DNA of 64,000 nucleotides, taken from Nocardiopsis sp. ATB16-24 (lineage in GTDB: Bacteria; Actinomycetota; Actinomycetes; Streptosporangiales; Streptosporangiaceae). Below the pieces are notes generated by a model. It saw nothing but the letters and a program-made list of their open reading frames with translations. It was not told the origin of the DNA and searched no databases. Shown here in pieces: positions 1-9,077 of the stretch. The position numbers and the translations under genes are program-made. The stretch spans positions 124,001 through 188,000 of the forward strand of contig NZ_JASCXJ010000001.1 of NCBI RefSeq assembly GCF_030271535.1. Reading direction: 5' to 3'. The first letter of the stretch is position 1. The number at the start of each line of letters is the position of its first letter.

Positions 1-1
1 G

Positions 2-520
2 AACGAGCTTCCCGACACCGTGCGCGGCGAGCTCGGCGGCGTCCTCGACCACCTCCGACGGACCCCCGGACGACGACTGGCCGAGGACTACGTCGCCACC
101 TTCGACCTGCGCCGACGCTGCTGCCTGCACCTGACCTACTACTCCTACGGCGACACCCGCAAACGCGGAGCCGCGCTCCTGGGCTTCAGCGGTGCCTACC
201 GCGCGTCCGGTTTCGAGATCGGCACCGGTGAACTCCCCGACCACCTGTGCGTCCTGCTGGAGTTCTCCGCCACCGTCGACCTTCGGGCCGGAACACGTCT
301 GCTGGTACAGCACAGGGCCGGTCTGGAGTTGCTCCATCTGGCCCTGCGCGACGCCGGCTCCCCCTACGCGGGGGCCCTGACCGCGGTGAGCGCCACACTT
401 CCTCCGCTCACCGAACGCCTGCGCGACGCCGTCGTCCGTCTGGCCGCCGAAGGCCCGCCGGACGAGGAGGTCGGTCTGGAACCCTTCGCCCTCGTGGACC
501 ACACAAAGGTGCGTACATGA
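2..520 (+). CDS. narJ: Nitrate reductase assembly chaperone NarJ (5' partial)
   Basis: NarJ is the cytoplasmic chaperone that binds apo-NarG and permits molybdenum cofactor insertion before the NarGH complex docks on NarI. The reading frame is open to the first base of the window, so the N-terminus lies upstream; a GTG at 20 is only an internal codon. The visible helical part has the NarJ/TorD-family segment LTYYSYGDTRKRG and ends at a TGA that overlaps the narI ATG (ATGA). NarG and NarH are presumably just upstream. The call rests on this segment and on the following narI. Confidence 0.88.
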   Translation, partial: NELPDTVRGELGGVLDHLRRTPGRRLAEDYVATFDLRRRCCLHLTYYSYGDTRKRGAALLGFSGAYRASGFEIGTGELPDHLCVLLEFSATVDLRAGTRLLVQHRAGLELLHLALRDAGSPYAGALTAVSATLPPLTERLRDAVVRLAAEGPPDEEVGLEPFALVDHTKVRT

Positions 521-1260
521 CCAGCACACTCGACACGACGCTGTGGGTCGTCATCCCCTACATCTGCCTCGCGGTGTTCGCCGTGGGCCACTACTGGCGC
601 TACCGCTACGACAAGTTCGGATGGACGACCCTGTCCTCCCAGCTCTACGAGAGTCGTCTGCTGCGTTGGGGGAGCCCGCTCTTCCACTTCGGCATCCTCG
701 CGGTCTTCCTCGGCCACGTCCTGGGCCTGGGCATACCCAAGAGCTGGACCGAGGCCGTCGGCGTCTCCGACGGGGCGTACCACGTCATGGCCGTGGCCAT
801 CGGAGCCGTCGCGGGATTCTGCACCCTGGTGGGAATGGCCATCCTCATCTACCGGCGACGCACCGTCGGCCCGGTCTTCAGCGCCACGACCCGCATGGAC
901 AAGTTCATGTACCTCGCCCTGGCCGTGGTGATCGTCCTGGGACTGGCCAACACCGTGGTCGGGAACATCATCAGCCACTACGACTACCGCGAAAGCGTCT
1001 CGGTGTGGTTCCGGGGCCTGTTCCTCCTCGATCCGCACCCCGAACTCATGGCCGGGGCCCCTCTGAGCTTCCAGGCCCACGGTCTCACCGCGTTCCTGCT
1101 CTTCGCCCTGTGGCCCTTCACGCGCCTGGTGCACGTCTTCAGTGCCCCCATCGGTTACCTGTGGCGTCCCTACGTCCTCTACCGCGGCCGGGACGGACTT
1201 CCCGCGGGGCGACCGCGCCGTCGGGGCTGGGATCCCGTCGGCGAGGAATACCGCAGATGA
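517..1260 (+). CDS. narI: Respiratory nitrate reductase gamma subunit NarI
   Basis: NarI is the membrane di-heme cytochrome b that takes electrons from menaquinol and passes them to NarH and NarG. The 247-residue protein has five hydrophobic segments. Histidines at about 57, 67, 188 and 206 sit almost exactly where the heme b ligands of E. coli NarI lie (56, 66, 187, 205). The ATG at 517 overlaps the narJ stop by four bases, so the two are translationally coupled. The C-terminus is Arg-rich and cytoplasmic. Nothing is unusual for the family. Confidence 0.95.
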   Translation: MTSTLDTTLWVVIPYICLAVFAVGHYWRYRYDKFGWTTLSSQLYESRLLRWGSPLFHFGILAVFLGHVLGLGIPKSWTEAVGVSDGAYHVMAVAIGAVAGFCTLVGMAILIYRRRTVGPVFSATTRMDKFMYLALAVVIVLGLANTVVGNIISHYDYRESVSVWFRGLFLLDPHPELMAGAPLSFQAHGLTAFLLFALWPFTRLVHVFSAPIGYLWRPYVLYRGRDGLPAGRPRRRGWDPVGEEYRR

Positions 1261-1309
1261 CCAGGCGCCGAGGACACGTGGTGCGACGAACCGACCCTGG
1301 AGATCGACC

Positions 1310-2512
1310 GTGACGAGAAGCACAGCGGAGAGCCCGGTCACCGAACGCGGAGCCACGGCCAACCTCGCCCTGGCCACGGCCGCGTTCGCCCTGACGTTCT
1401 GGGCGTGGAACCTGGTGGGGCCACTGGCCCCGACCTACAGCGAGCGGCTGGATCTCGGTCCGACCGAGACCTCTCTCCTGATCGCCTTCCCCGTGCTCAT
1501 CGGGGCGGTGGGCCGCATCCCCGTCGGCGCCCTCACCGACCGTTACGGCGGCCGGCTGATGATGAGCCTCATCTGCTTCGCGAGCATCGTCCCGGTCCTG
1601 CTCATCGGCTTCCTCGGGACCTCGTTCACGGCCCTGCTGGTGTTCGGCTTCCTACTCGGCATCGCGGGAACCTCCTTCGCGGTGGGGATCCCGTTCGTGA
1701 GCGCCTGGCACTCCCCGCAGCGCCGCGGACTGGCCACCGGTGTCTTCGGCGCCGGCATGGGGGGCACCGCACTGTCGGCGTTCCTCACCCCCGCTCTGGC
1801 GGGGGTCCTCGGGGTCACCGGGGTACACGTGGCCCTGGCCGTGGCCCTGGCCGCGATGGGAGTGATCATGTACGTGTTCAGCCGCGACGCGCCCGGCTGG
1901 AGTCCCGACTCCGCACCGGTCCCGCCACGTATCCGCGGAGCACTGCGCCTCAAGGCGACCTGGCAGAACATGGGGCTGTACGCGGTCGCCTTCGGAGGCT
2001 TCGTGGCCTTCTCCACCTACCTGCCGACCCTGCTGCACACGGCCTACGAGTACGCCCAGACCGAGGCGGGCCTGCGCACCGCCGGATTCTCACTGGTGGC
2101 GGTCTTCACACGCCCTCTGGGCGGGGCGCTCTCGGACAGGGTCGGCCCCGTACGGGTCTGTGTGGTCTCCTTCGTCGGCACGACGGTGCTGGCCCTCGCC
2201 CTGGCGTTCCAGCCCCCCGCGGAGTTCACCGCCGGAACGGTCTTCGTCCTGATGGCGGCGGCCCTGGGCCTTGGCACCGGCGGCGTCTTCGCCCTGGTCG
2301 CCCGACTCGTCGAACCCGCGCGGGTGGGGACCGTGACGGGGCTGGTCGGTGCCGCCGGAGGGCTGGGCGGCTACTTCCCTCCCATCCTCATGGGCGTCAC
2401 GTTGCAGCTGACCGGCGCCTACACCATCGGCTTCGTGCTCTTGGCCCTCTGCGCGCTCGTCGCGGCGGTCTACACCGCACGTGCCTTCCCCCACGTCACC
2501 AGGGGAGGATGA
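1310..2512 (+). CDS. narK: MFS nitrate/nitrite transporter NarK
   Basis: This is a 400-residue major facilitator protein with about 12 membrane segments that moves nitrate in and/or nitrite out. The N-terminus has the NarK-like GPLAPTYSERLDL segment and motif-A-like GALTDRYGGRLM; a second copy, GALSDRVGPVR, marks the C-terminal half. The chosen GTG at 1310 has a GGAG about 8 bases upstream; longer in-frame extensions run into narI coding sequence. It lies 49 bases after narI and probably belongs to the same narGHJI-K unit, supplying substrate to the reductase. Substrate direction (uniport or antiport) cannot be told. Confidence 0.9.
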   Translation: MTRSTAESPVTERGATANLALATAAFALTFWAWNLVGPLAPTYSERLDLGPTETSLLIAFPVLIGAVGRIPVGALTDRYGGRLMMSLICFASIVPVLLIGFLGTSFTALLVFGFLLGIAGTSFAVGIPFVSAWHSPQRRGLATGVFGAGMGGTALSAFLTPALAGVLGVTGVHVALAVALAAMGVIMYVFSRDAPGWSPDSAPVPPRIRGALRLKATWQNMGLYAVAFGGFVAFSTYLPTLLHTAYEYAQTEAGLRTAGFSLVAVFTRPLGGALSDRVGPVRVCVVSFVGTTVLALALAFQPPAEFTAGTVFVLMAAALGLGTGGVFALVARLVEPARVGTVTGLVGAAGGLGGYFPPILMGVTLQLTGAYTIGFVLLALCALVAAVYTARAFPHVTRGG

Positions 2513-2591
2513 CGCGTACAGCCACGGCCCCGAAGGGCCGGCCTCCTGCCCCGGCCGGAGAGAGGAGGCGAAGGCTCCGGTACGGAGAAGG

Positions 2592-3917
2592 TCAAAGGCC
2601 CTCTCCGTGCACCGGACCGGGCGTCCCCGAGCCGTCGGTCACCTGCGGCTCGCCCGTGGCACTGGCCGCCAACCACTCCTCCCAGGAGCGCTGGTAGAAA
2701 CCCCACCCGTTGTCCCACTCCAGTTCACGGTCGGTCCCGGTGGTCTCCAGCACATCGCCCATCAACACGTGGTCGTAGAACCACCGGGCCTCCTCCACCG
2801 ACATGTTCGTGCACCCGTTGGAGACGTCGGCCGAACCGATCTGGTCGTTCCAGGGCGCGGCATGGGTGAACTCACCGCTGTGGGAGGTACGCACCGCCCA
2901 GTCCACCTCGAGCTTGTAGTAGTCGGGTGAGTCCTCGGGGATGCCGACGGTGGCCGCGTCCATCACCAGTGACTCGTACTTCTCCATCGTCAGGTGCACG
3001 CCGGAGGTGGTGGTGTTGAAACGCTTGTCGGCCGTGCCGTTGCTGACCGGGATGGTGCGCACCGGCTCCCCGTCGATCTCCACCCTCATCTCGTGGTCGG
3101 GCACGTGCATGGTGGCGATCATCCGGCGGCCCACCTCGAAGTCGATACGGTGTCGACCGACACCGTAGACGCCCTCGGAGGCCTCCACTCCGTCCAACCG
3201 CAGGTCGACTCTGACCTTCTGGTAGGGCTGCCAGTACTCACGGGGACGGAACACCGCCATCTGGTCGCTCACCCAGTTCCAGGCGCCCTCGACCTCATGG
3301 TCGGAGGTGACCTCCATGGAGTTCTCGACCTGGGTCTTGTTCTGCACGGGCAGGTCGAAGTTGACGATGACGGGCATGCCCACACCCACGGTGTCCCCGG
3401 AGGCGGGGAAGTTGGAGACCAGTTCCAGACGCCGTCCGGGCACCGCCCGCAAGGTCTCGAACTCCACGGCGGCCTCGGACTCCACACCGTCCTCGTCCTC
3501 CGCGGTGGCGTGCACGGTGACCGACGAGCCCGGGGCCATGTTCCAGTCGCTCACCCACGCGGTGCCGTCCTCACTCAGGGTCCCCTCCAGCTCGTCGCCG
3601 GCCTCCCCTTCCGAGACGACCTGTTCCGTCCCGGCCTCGTCGGCGCTCTCGCTCTCCGAGGGGATCTGTTCGACCTGGACCCCCGTGATGACGCCCTCGT
3701 CCACCACGACCCGTACGGGGGTGTTCGGCGCCACGTCCGAGGAACCCTCCTCGGGGGTGATGGTCACCCGCGGCCCACTGGGCTCCTCCGGGGTGGGGGC
3801 GGGAGCCGCCTCGGGGACTCGCTCCTGGGTCGTGGTGCAGGCGGTCACCGCCAGGGCAGCCGCGGTCGCCGCGACCGCCAGGCGCCACGTCACCGACCGG
3901 GAAACACGTCCTTTCAC
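2592..3917 (-). CDS. L,D-transpeptidase (Ig-like domain, YkuD), lipoprotein
   Basis: L,D-transpeptidases form 3-3 cross-links in peptidoglycan outside the membrane. The GTG at 3917 follows GGAGGT by 7 bases. It gives a signal peptide with lipobox AVTAC (Cys near residue 27), a low-complexity Glu/Pro/Ser-rich region, two Ig-like domains and a C-terminal YkuD domain. The catalytic signature is visible: HSGEFTH at about 346-352 and SNGCTNM with the nucleophile Cys near 369. Total length 441 matches the Ldt(Mt2)-like actinobacterial class (about 400). It converges on narK with 79 bases between. A short inverted repeat (acggaga/tctccgt) covers its 3' end. Confidence 0.92.
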   Translation of the reverse strand: MKGRVSRSVTWRLAVAATAAALAVTACTTTQERVPEAAPAPTPEEPSGPRVTITPEEGSSDVAPNTPVRVVVDEGVITGVQVEQIPSESESADEAGTEQVVSEGEAGDELEGTLSEDGTAWVSDWNMAPGSSVTVHATAEDEDGVESEAAVEFETLRAVPGRRLELVSNFPASGDTVGVGMPVIVNFDLPVQNKTQVENSMEVTSDHEVEGAWNWVSDQMAVFRPREYWQPYQKVRVDLRLDGVEASEGVYGVGRHRIDFEVGRRMIATMHVPDHEMRVEIDGEPVRTIPVSNGTADKRFNTTTSGVHLTMEKYESLVMDAATVGIPEDSPDYYKLEVDWAVRTSHSGEFTHAAPWNDQIGSADVSNGCTNMSVEEARWFYDHVLMGDVLETTGTDRELEWDNGWGFYQRSWEEWLAASATGEPQVTDGSGTPGPVHGEGL

Positions 3918-4064
3918 GCCAACGACCTCCAGAGTCCGTTGTGACGGGTCCAGCTCGTGTGCCACGGGCACACGCCAACGGACCGCTGTCGGTTCGGTCC
4001 TGCGCAGCAGCCTACCTTCGCGCCCGACCTCGTCAGGGAGTGCCGACAATGCCCCTGACGACGG

Positions 4065-4098
4065 CCGGCCCCGGTGTCCTGGTGGACACCGGGGCCGG
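4065..4098 (-). terminator. Terminator of the cta operon
   Basis: A perfect 15-bp inverted repeat (left arm 4065-4079, right arm 4084-4098) with loop TGGT lies 24 bases past the ctaF stop. It is GC-rich without a clear U tract, as is usual in actinomycetes. Confidence 0.8.
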
Positions 4099-4121
4099 AA
4101 CCGTCGAACGACCGAGGTCGG

Positions 4122-4547
4122 CTAGTGCTGGAACTCCTTGCGGTAGTACTCCATGACCCAGCCGATCACGCTCAGGATGACCAGGAAGGCACCGATGAGC
4201 GCCATCCACCATCCGATGGCCACGCCCACCACACCGAACGCCACGGCCAGTGCCACGAACAGCGGCCACCAGCTGTGCGGGCTGAAGAACCCGTACTCAC
4301 CGGCGTTCTCCTGGATCTCACCGTCCAGACGTTCCTCCGCGGGAAGCCCGTGGAAGTGCTCGCTGCGGCGAGCCGCCTGCCAGAGCCAGTAACCGACCAT
4401 CCAGCCGAAGCCGAGGGCGATCACCAGGGCGGTGGTACCCGTCCACTCGATGGTGCCGGTGTCCTGGTAGGACCAGAAGATGTACAGGGCGGCGACCAGA
4501 CCGAAGAAGGTCGAAACGCCCATGAACATGTAGGCCTGCGTCTTCAT
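4122..4547 (-). CDS. ctaF: Cytochrome c oxidase subunit IV (actinobacterial CtaF)
   Basis: CtaF is a small membrane subunit of the actinobacterial aa3-type oxidase within the bcc-aa3 supercomplex. The 141-residue protein begins MKTQAYMFMG and has two N-terminal and two C-terminal hydrophobic segments around a polar stretch, with the conserved GEYGFFSPHSWWP segment near the middle. It starts 6 bases after the ctaD stop, completing the order ctaC-ctaD-ctaF. Length and motif are typical of the family. Confidence 0.95.
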   Translation of the reverse strand: MKTQAYMFMGVSTFFGLVAALYIFWSYQDTGTIEWTGTTALVIALGFGWMVGYWLWQAARRSEHFHGLPAEERLDGEIQENAGEYGFFSPHSWWPLFVALAVAFGVVGVAIGWWMALIGAFLVILSVIGWVMEYYRKEFQH

Positions 4548-4553
4548 ACGCCC

Positions 4554-6227
4554 TTACTCCTTCGTGGCGCCCGCGGCGACCGCGCCCGGAGCCGCGGCGT
4601 GCGGGTGGTTCAGGTCGAACGCGGGACGCTCGGAACGGATCCGCGGCAGCGACGTGAAGTTGTGCCGCGGCGGCGGGCAGGAGGTCGCCCACTCCAGCGA
4701 GTTGCCGTAACCCCACGGGTCGTCCACGGTCACCTTCGGCGCCTTCTTCGCGGTGACGTAGATGTTCCAGAAGAAGATCAGCGTGGAGGCGGCCAGGACG
4801 AACGAGGAGATCGAGGAGATCTGGTTCAGCTCGGTGAAGCCGTCCGAGGGCAGGTAGTCGGCGTAGCGACGCGGGAAGCCCGCCGCGCCCAGCCAGTGCT
4901 GCACCAGGAACGTGCCGTGGAAGCCCAGGAACAACAGCCAGAAGTGGAACTTGCCCAGCTTCTCGTTGAGCATCTTTCCGGTGAGCTTGGGCCACCAGAA
5001 GTAGAAGCCCGCGAACATCGCGAACACCACGGTGCCGAACACCACGTAGTGGAAGTGCGCCACCACGAAGTAGGTGTCGGTGACGTGGAAGTCGATGGGC
5101 GGGGAGGCCAGCAGCACACCGGTCAGACCACCGAAGAGGAAGGTGACCAGGAAACCGATGGTGAACAGCATCGGTGTTTCCAGGGTGATCTGGCCGCGCC
5201 ACATGGTGCCGACCCAGTTGAAGAACTTCACCCCGGTGGGGACCGCGATGAGGAAGCTCATGAACGAGAAGAACGGCAGCAGGACGGCGCCGGTGGGGAA
5301 CATGTGGTGCGCCCACACCGTCACCGACAGGCCGGTGATGGCGATGGTCGCGCCGACCAGGCCCTTGTAGCCGAAGATCGGCTTACGGCTGAACACCGGG
5401 ATGATCTCGGTCGCGATGCCGAAGAACGGCAGGGCGATGATGTACACCTCGGGGTGGCCGAAGAACCAGAACAGGTGCTGCCACAGGATCGCACCACCGT
5501 GCTCCGGGTTGAAGATCTGGGAACCCACGATCCGGTCGGAGGCCAGCCCCACCAGGGCACCGGTCAGCACGGGGAACGCGATGAGCACCAGGATGCTGGT
5601 GAGCATCGTGTTCCAGCTGAAGATCGACATGCGGAACATCGTCATACCGGGTGCGCGCATGCACAGGCCGGTGGTGATGAAGTTGACCGATCCCAAGATG
5701 GTGCCCAGACCCGACATGATCAGGCCCAGCACCCACAGGTCGCCGCCCAGGCCGGGCGAGCGGACCGCGTCCGACAGTGGCGTGTAGGCGAACCAGCCGA
5801 AGCTGGCCGCACCGCCGGGGGTCAGGAACCCGCCGATGGCGATGAGGCTACCGAACAGGAACAGGTAGTAGCTGAACAGGTTCAGCCTGGGGAACGCCAC
5901 GTCGGGCGCGCCGATCTGCAACGGCATGATCGCGTTCGAAAACCCGACGAAGAGCGGGGTCGCGAACATCAGCAGCATGATCGTGCCGTGCATGGTGAAC
6001 ATCTGGTTGAACTGCTCGTTGGACATGACCTGCATGCCCGGCTGGAGCAGTTCCACGCGCATGAGCACGGCCAGAACGCCACCGAAGAGGAAGAAGGCGA
6101 AGGAGGTGATCAGGTACATGTTCCCGATCACCTTGTGGTCGGTCGACGTCATCCATTTGACGATCGCCAACCCCTGACGCGACGGTGCCTTACCGTCGGT
6201 CCTGATAGAGGTGTCCGTCGTGGTCAT
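4554..6227 (-). CDS. ctaD: Cytochrome c oxidase subunit I (CtaD)
   Basis: CtaD is the catalytic subunit of the aa3 oxidase, holding heme a and the heme a3-CuB centre that reduces oxygen to water. In the 557-residue protein the metal ligands are visible: His80 for heme a, His258 of HPEVY with cross-linked Tyr262, His307-His308 for CuB, and His391/His393 in AHFHYVVFG. About 12 membrane segments are seen. The ATG shares one base with the ctaC TAA stop, so the two are coupled. No ctaE or qcr genes occur in the window, which fits the usual separate qcr cluster of actinobacteria. Confidence 0.98.
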   Translation of the reverse strand: MTTTDTSIRTDGKAPSRQGLAIVKWMTSTDHKVIGNMYLITSFAFFLFGGVLAVLMRVELLQPGMQVMSNEQFNQMFTMHGTIMLLMFATPLFVGFSNAIMPLQIGAPDVAFPRLNLFSYYLFLFGSLIAIGGFLTPGGAASFGWFAYTPLSDAVRSPGLGGDLWVLGLIMSGLGTILGSVNFITTGLCMRAPGMTMFRMSIFSWNTMLTSILVLIAFPVLTGALVGLASDRIVGSQIFNPEHGGAILWQHLFWFFGHPEVYIIALPFFGIATEIIPVFSRKPIFGYKGLVGATIAITGLSVTVWAHHMFPTGAVLLPFFSFMSFLIAVPTGVKFFNWVGTMWRGQITLETPMLFTIGFLVTFLFGGLTGVLLASPPIDFHVTDTYFVVAHFHYVVFGTVVFAMFAGFYFWWPKLTGKMLNEKLGKFHFWLLFLGFHGTFLVQHWLGAAGFPRRYADYLPSDGFTELNQISSISSFVLAASTLIFFWNIYVTAKKAPKVTVDDPWGYGNSLEWATSCPPPRHNFTSLPRIRSERPAFDLNHPHAAAPGAVAAGATKE

Positions 6228-7195
6228 TACTGGTCATTCTCCTCGGCGTCAGCGTCACCGAAGCCTGTGCCCTCTTCGTCGGTGCCCGAGCCGTCGGCGC
6301 CCGAACCCTCGGCACCCGAACCCTCACCGCTCTCCGGGTCGTCCCCGGTCTCGGCTGCGTCGGTCTCGGCCTCGGATGCGGCCTGCTCCTGCTCGGCTGC
6401 CCAGGCGTCGTACTCGTCCTGGGGAAGGACGACGACGTTGAAGAGCATGCGGGTGTGGTCCACACCGCACAGCTCGGCACAGCGGCCGATGTACTCTCCC
6501 GCGGTGCCCTCGTTCATGTCCACCTGGAAGGCGTTGTCGCGCCCGGGGATGACGTCCAGCTTGAAGCCGAACGCGGGAACCCAGAAGGAGTGGATGACGT
6601 CGGGCGAGTGCAGGTCGAAGTGGACCTTCGCACCCTCGGGCAGGACGAGCGTCGTCTGGGTCGAAGGATCGGCGGTGCCGTCGGGGTTGGGGATACCGGT
6701 CTCCGAGAAGAGCACCTCCCCGCCGTTCTCCTTCTTGTCGTCGAGGTAGTTGAACTGCCAGGCCCATTGGAAGGCCACGACCTCGATGTTGACGTCGGCG
6801 GGTTCGTCGGTGTCCATCAGGATCGCCTGGTCCCGGGCTGTGAAGAAGAACAGCACCGAGATGACGACGATCGGCAGAACGGTGTAGAGCGCTTCGATGG
6901 GCATGTTGTACCGCACCTGTGGCGGCAACTGCTCAGAACGCTTGCGGTGGAAGATGATCGACCACGCGATCAGTCCCCACACGAGAATGCCGACCGCGAA
7001 AGCCGCCACCCAGGAGCCCTGCCAGAGCGAAAGAACACGCTCGGCCTGGTTGGTGATCGGCTCCGGCATGCCCAAACGAGTGAGATCGTTCGACGCGCAG
7101 CCGGTCGCGGCCAGCCCCAGCACGGCGAGCGCGGCGCCGCGTGGTGCCCATCGGCGCAGTTGGGAGCGCCGATTCTCTTGGCGGGTCGGACTCAC
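6227..7195 (-). CDS. ctaC: Cytochrome c oxidase subunit II (CtaC), acidic tail
   Basis: CtaC carries the CuA centre that receives electrons from cytochrome c. The GTG at 7195 follows a GGAAGG-type ribosome binding site; earlier in-frame starts give no better signal. The 322-residue precursor has an N-terminal signal ending in a lipobox-like AATGC (Cys33), two membrane segments (about 62-82 and 104-119) and a cupredoxin domain. CuA ligands are His202, Cys239, Cys243, His247 and Met250 ([12 protein letters not shown]). The last 50 residues are almost only Glu, Asp, Gly, Ser, Ala and Thr with near-repeats such as [13 protein letters not shown], a tail absent from classical CtaC. Confidence 0.95.
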   Translation of the reverse strand: MSPTRQENRRSQLRRWAPRGAALAVLGLAATGCASNDLTRLGMPEPITNQAERVLSLWQGSWVAAFAVGILVWGLIAWSIIFHRKRSEQLPPQVRYNMPIEALYTVLPIVVISVLFFFTARDQAILMDTDEPADVNIEVVAFQWAWQFNYLDDKKENGGEVLFSETGIPNPDGTADPSTQTTLVLPEGAKVHFDLHSPDVIHSFWVPAFGFKLDVIPGRDNAFQVDMNEGTAGEYIGRCAELCGVDHTRMLFNVVVLPQDEYDAWAAEQEQAASEAETDAAETGDDPESGEGSGAEGSGADGSGTDEEGTGFGDADAEENDQ

Positions 7196-8023
7196 GGATT
7201 GCCTTCCCAGCGGTGTAGACCCGTGGATCCTTCCACGGGCGGCCTGATTCAAAGCTTTGCAGGGGGAAACATATCGCGAACCGCCCAGCACCCCGGCCCG
7301 GGGCTTGCCTGGTCAGCGTGTTGCCAGACGCCCGGTACGAAGTCCTCGGCGGTACACGGAGCCGGGCCCTTTCGCCCGCGGAGGTGACCCTCCCGGCTGG
7401 CTACGGAGCGCGGCCCGGCGTTCCCCGGAGTCTCCCTGATCGCTTCCCCTCCGGCCGCGGGAGCGGCACGGACGTTCCACGAGGAGAGACTAAGGTGAGC
7501 GTATCGCTGGGTTTACGGCGCCCTTAACCGGGTTCGCCTTAGCGACCCGATCCGGCCGGGATGGTGACCTCGGGAAGACCGACACGGGGGTGTTCCGCGT
7601 GTCCGGGCGCCCCGGCCCCGGACCCCCTCGGCGACGGTGGGGGCGAGGGGCCGCGAACGCCCCGGCCCCTCGTCGTTTCGGCCGTTCGCCTGCACCAAGT
7701 GCCCCTCGAGGAGGCCATCGCGGGCACCACCGATGATCCGGCGGTCCGCGCCGACCTCCCCGTCCGTCACCGGCGGAAGACCCGCGAGCCCGTCGCCGAA
7801 CGGCTCCTGGCAAGGGGTAGCGCTTCTCACATCCGCCGTGAGCGCTGAAGCGGGGGTACGGGGGCTCCCCTGCTCCCCCCATGGCCGAAAACCCCGTAAC
7901 CACAGGGGCGCACGAAGCCACAATTCCGAAAAGATAACAATGTGCGCCACATCGGAGTGTGGGCGTGGCCTGGGGCACATTCGGCCGTCCACACCGAAGC
8001 CCCACACCGAGGGGCACGGACGC
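7196..8023. other. Gap of about 830 bases with no convincing gene
   Basis: No reading frame here on either strand combines a ribosome binding site with recognisable protein sequence. The region holds the ctaC promoter area with a small hairpin (8-bp stem, 7220-7239) in the ctaC leader, and a + strand GAGGAG followed by a 10-codon ORF (7495-7527) lying inside an imperfect inverted repeat (7490-7500/7532-7542). GC-biased open frames at about 7561-7848 (+) and 7513-8007 (-) have no recognised family and could be decayed coding sequence. Confidence 0.5.
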
Positions 8024-8025
8024 CG

Positions 8026-8055
8026 AAGGCCGCGCGGACGGATCCGCGCGGCCTT
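8026..8055 (-). terminator. Terminator of rpsD
   Basis: A perfect 13-bp inverted repeat (8026-8038/8043-8055) with a 4-base loop sits about 40 bases past the rpsD stop. The stem is flanked by short A and T runs on both sides, so it may work in both directions. Confidence 0.85.
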
Positions 8056-8096
8056 CTTCTCGGACGGTTCCCGGTGGAACCCCCCGGGGCCACTCC

Positions 8097-8708
8097 CTAA
8101 CGGGCGTAGAACTCCACGACGAGCTGCTCGTCGAAGGGCACGGGGATCTGCTCGCGCTTGGGACGGTCGGTGACCGCGATCCGCAGGTCCTGGTGGCTCA
8201 CGGCGAGGTAACCGGCGATCTTGTCGTCGGCGTGGACACCCTCGGCGGCCTCGACGAACGGCACCATGTTGCGGGACTTCTCCCGAACACTGATGATCTG
8301 CCCCGGCTTGACCTGGTACGACGGAATGTCGACCTTCTTGCCGTCGACCAGGATGTGACCGTGGTTGACGAACTGGCGGGCGGCGTAGATCGAGGCGGCG
8401 AAACCGGCGCGCAGCACGACCGTGGCCAGCCGCAGCTCCAGCTCGATGAGCATCTCCTCACCGGTACGGCCCGCACGCTTCTTGGCGTTCTCGTAGACCC
8501 GCAGCAGCTGCTTCTCGGTCAGGTCGTAGTACCAGCGCACCTTCTGCTTCTCGGCCTGACGGACCGCGAAGTCACTGCTGTTACGACGGACGCGGCGGCC
8601 GTGCTCACCGGGCGGGTAGGGACGCTTCTCGAAGTAGCTAACCGCCTTACGGGTCAGCGGAGTGCCGGCGCGCCGGGACAACCGCACCTTCGGTCCGGTG
8701 TAGCGCAT
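8097..8708 (-). CDS. rpsD: 30S ribosomal protein S4
   Basis: S4 is a primary 16S rRNA-binding protein and nucleates 30S assembly. The 203-residue protein starts MRYTGPKVRLSRRAG and contains the S4 RNA-binding domain (about residues 94-155, with HGHILVDGKKVDIPSYQVKPG). It lacks the N-terminal zinc-binding cysteines, the C-minus form common in actinomycetes. The gene is monocistronic and outside the rpsM-rpsK-rpoA operon, as in Streptomyces. AGGAC about 6 bases before the ATG serves as ribosome binding site. Confidence 0.98.
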   Translation of the reverse strand: MRYTGPKVRLSRRAGTPLTRKAVSYFEKRPYPPGEHGRRVRRNSSDFAVRQAEKQKVRWYYDLTEKQLLRVYENAKKRAGRTGEEMLIELELRLATVVLRAGFAASIYAARQFVNHGHILVDGKKVDIPSYQVKPGQIISVREKSRNMVPFVEAAEGVHADDKIAGYLAVSHQDLRIAVTDRPKREQIPVPFDEQLVVEFYAR

Positions 8709-9077
8709 GCAATGTCCTTTCAGAATGAATCAGGGAATCCCAGGTAAGGCTGGCCTAGATCTGGGAGGCGCCCACAGGCGCCCGAGCCCGGAAGGGCGCA
8801 CCACCGCGCACCGATCACGGACATGTTCCCCACCGTCGCGGCGACCCACGCTGACGGCTTGGGCTGGATACCCGGCACGCGTTTCAACGCACCGGAGAGC
8901 ACGACGTTCCCACGCGGGACACCGACGGGCGGCCACGTGGGACACGGTCCGGTCGACGGACCAAGACGTGCGGGTCGCGACTCACTACTCTACGGGCTCC
9001 AGGGCACCGCCCCGACCACTCGGCCCCAGGGCGCGGACACCGGCCTCCCGCACCGGACCGCCCACCCGGTGACAGAA
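8709..9077. other. rpsD upstream region, no gene
   Basis: These 369 bases lie between rpsD and the adoK stop. No gene was recognised. The part next to rpsD should carry its promoter and leader; a GC-rich inverted repeat (aggcgcc/ggcgcc) occurs near 8764-8785. No conserved autoregulatory structure could be identified by eye. Confidence 0.5.

Noticed and set aside
4074-6749. Long + strand open frame opposite ctaD
   Set aside because: Antisense to ctaF/ctaD/ctaC, with low-complexity composition and no ribosome binding site.
7513-8007. Minus-strand open frame in the ctaC-rpsD gap
   Set aside because: No start signal or family; the opposite strand shows an equally GC-biased frame, so coding is undecided.
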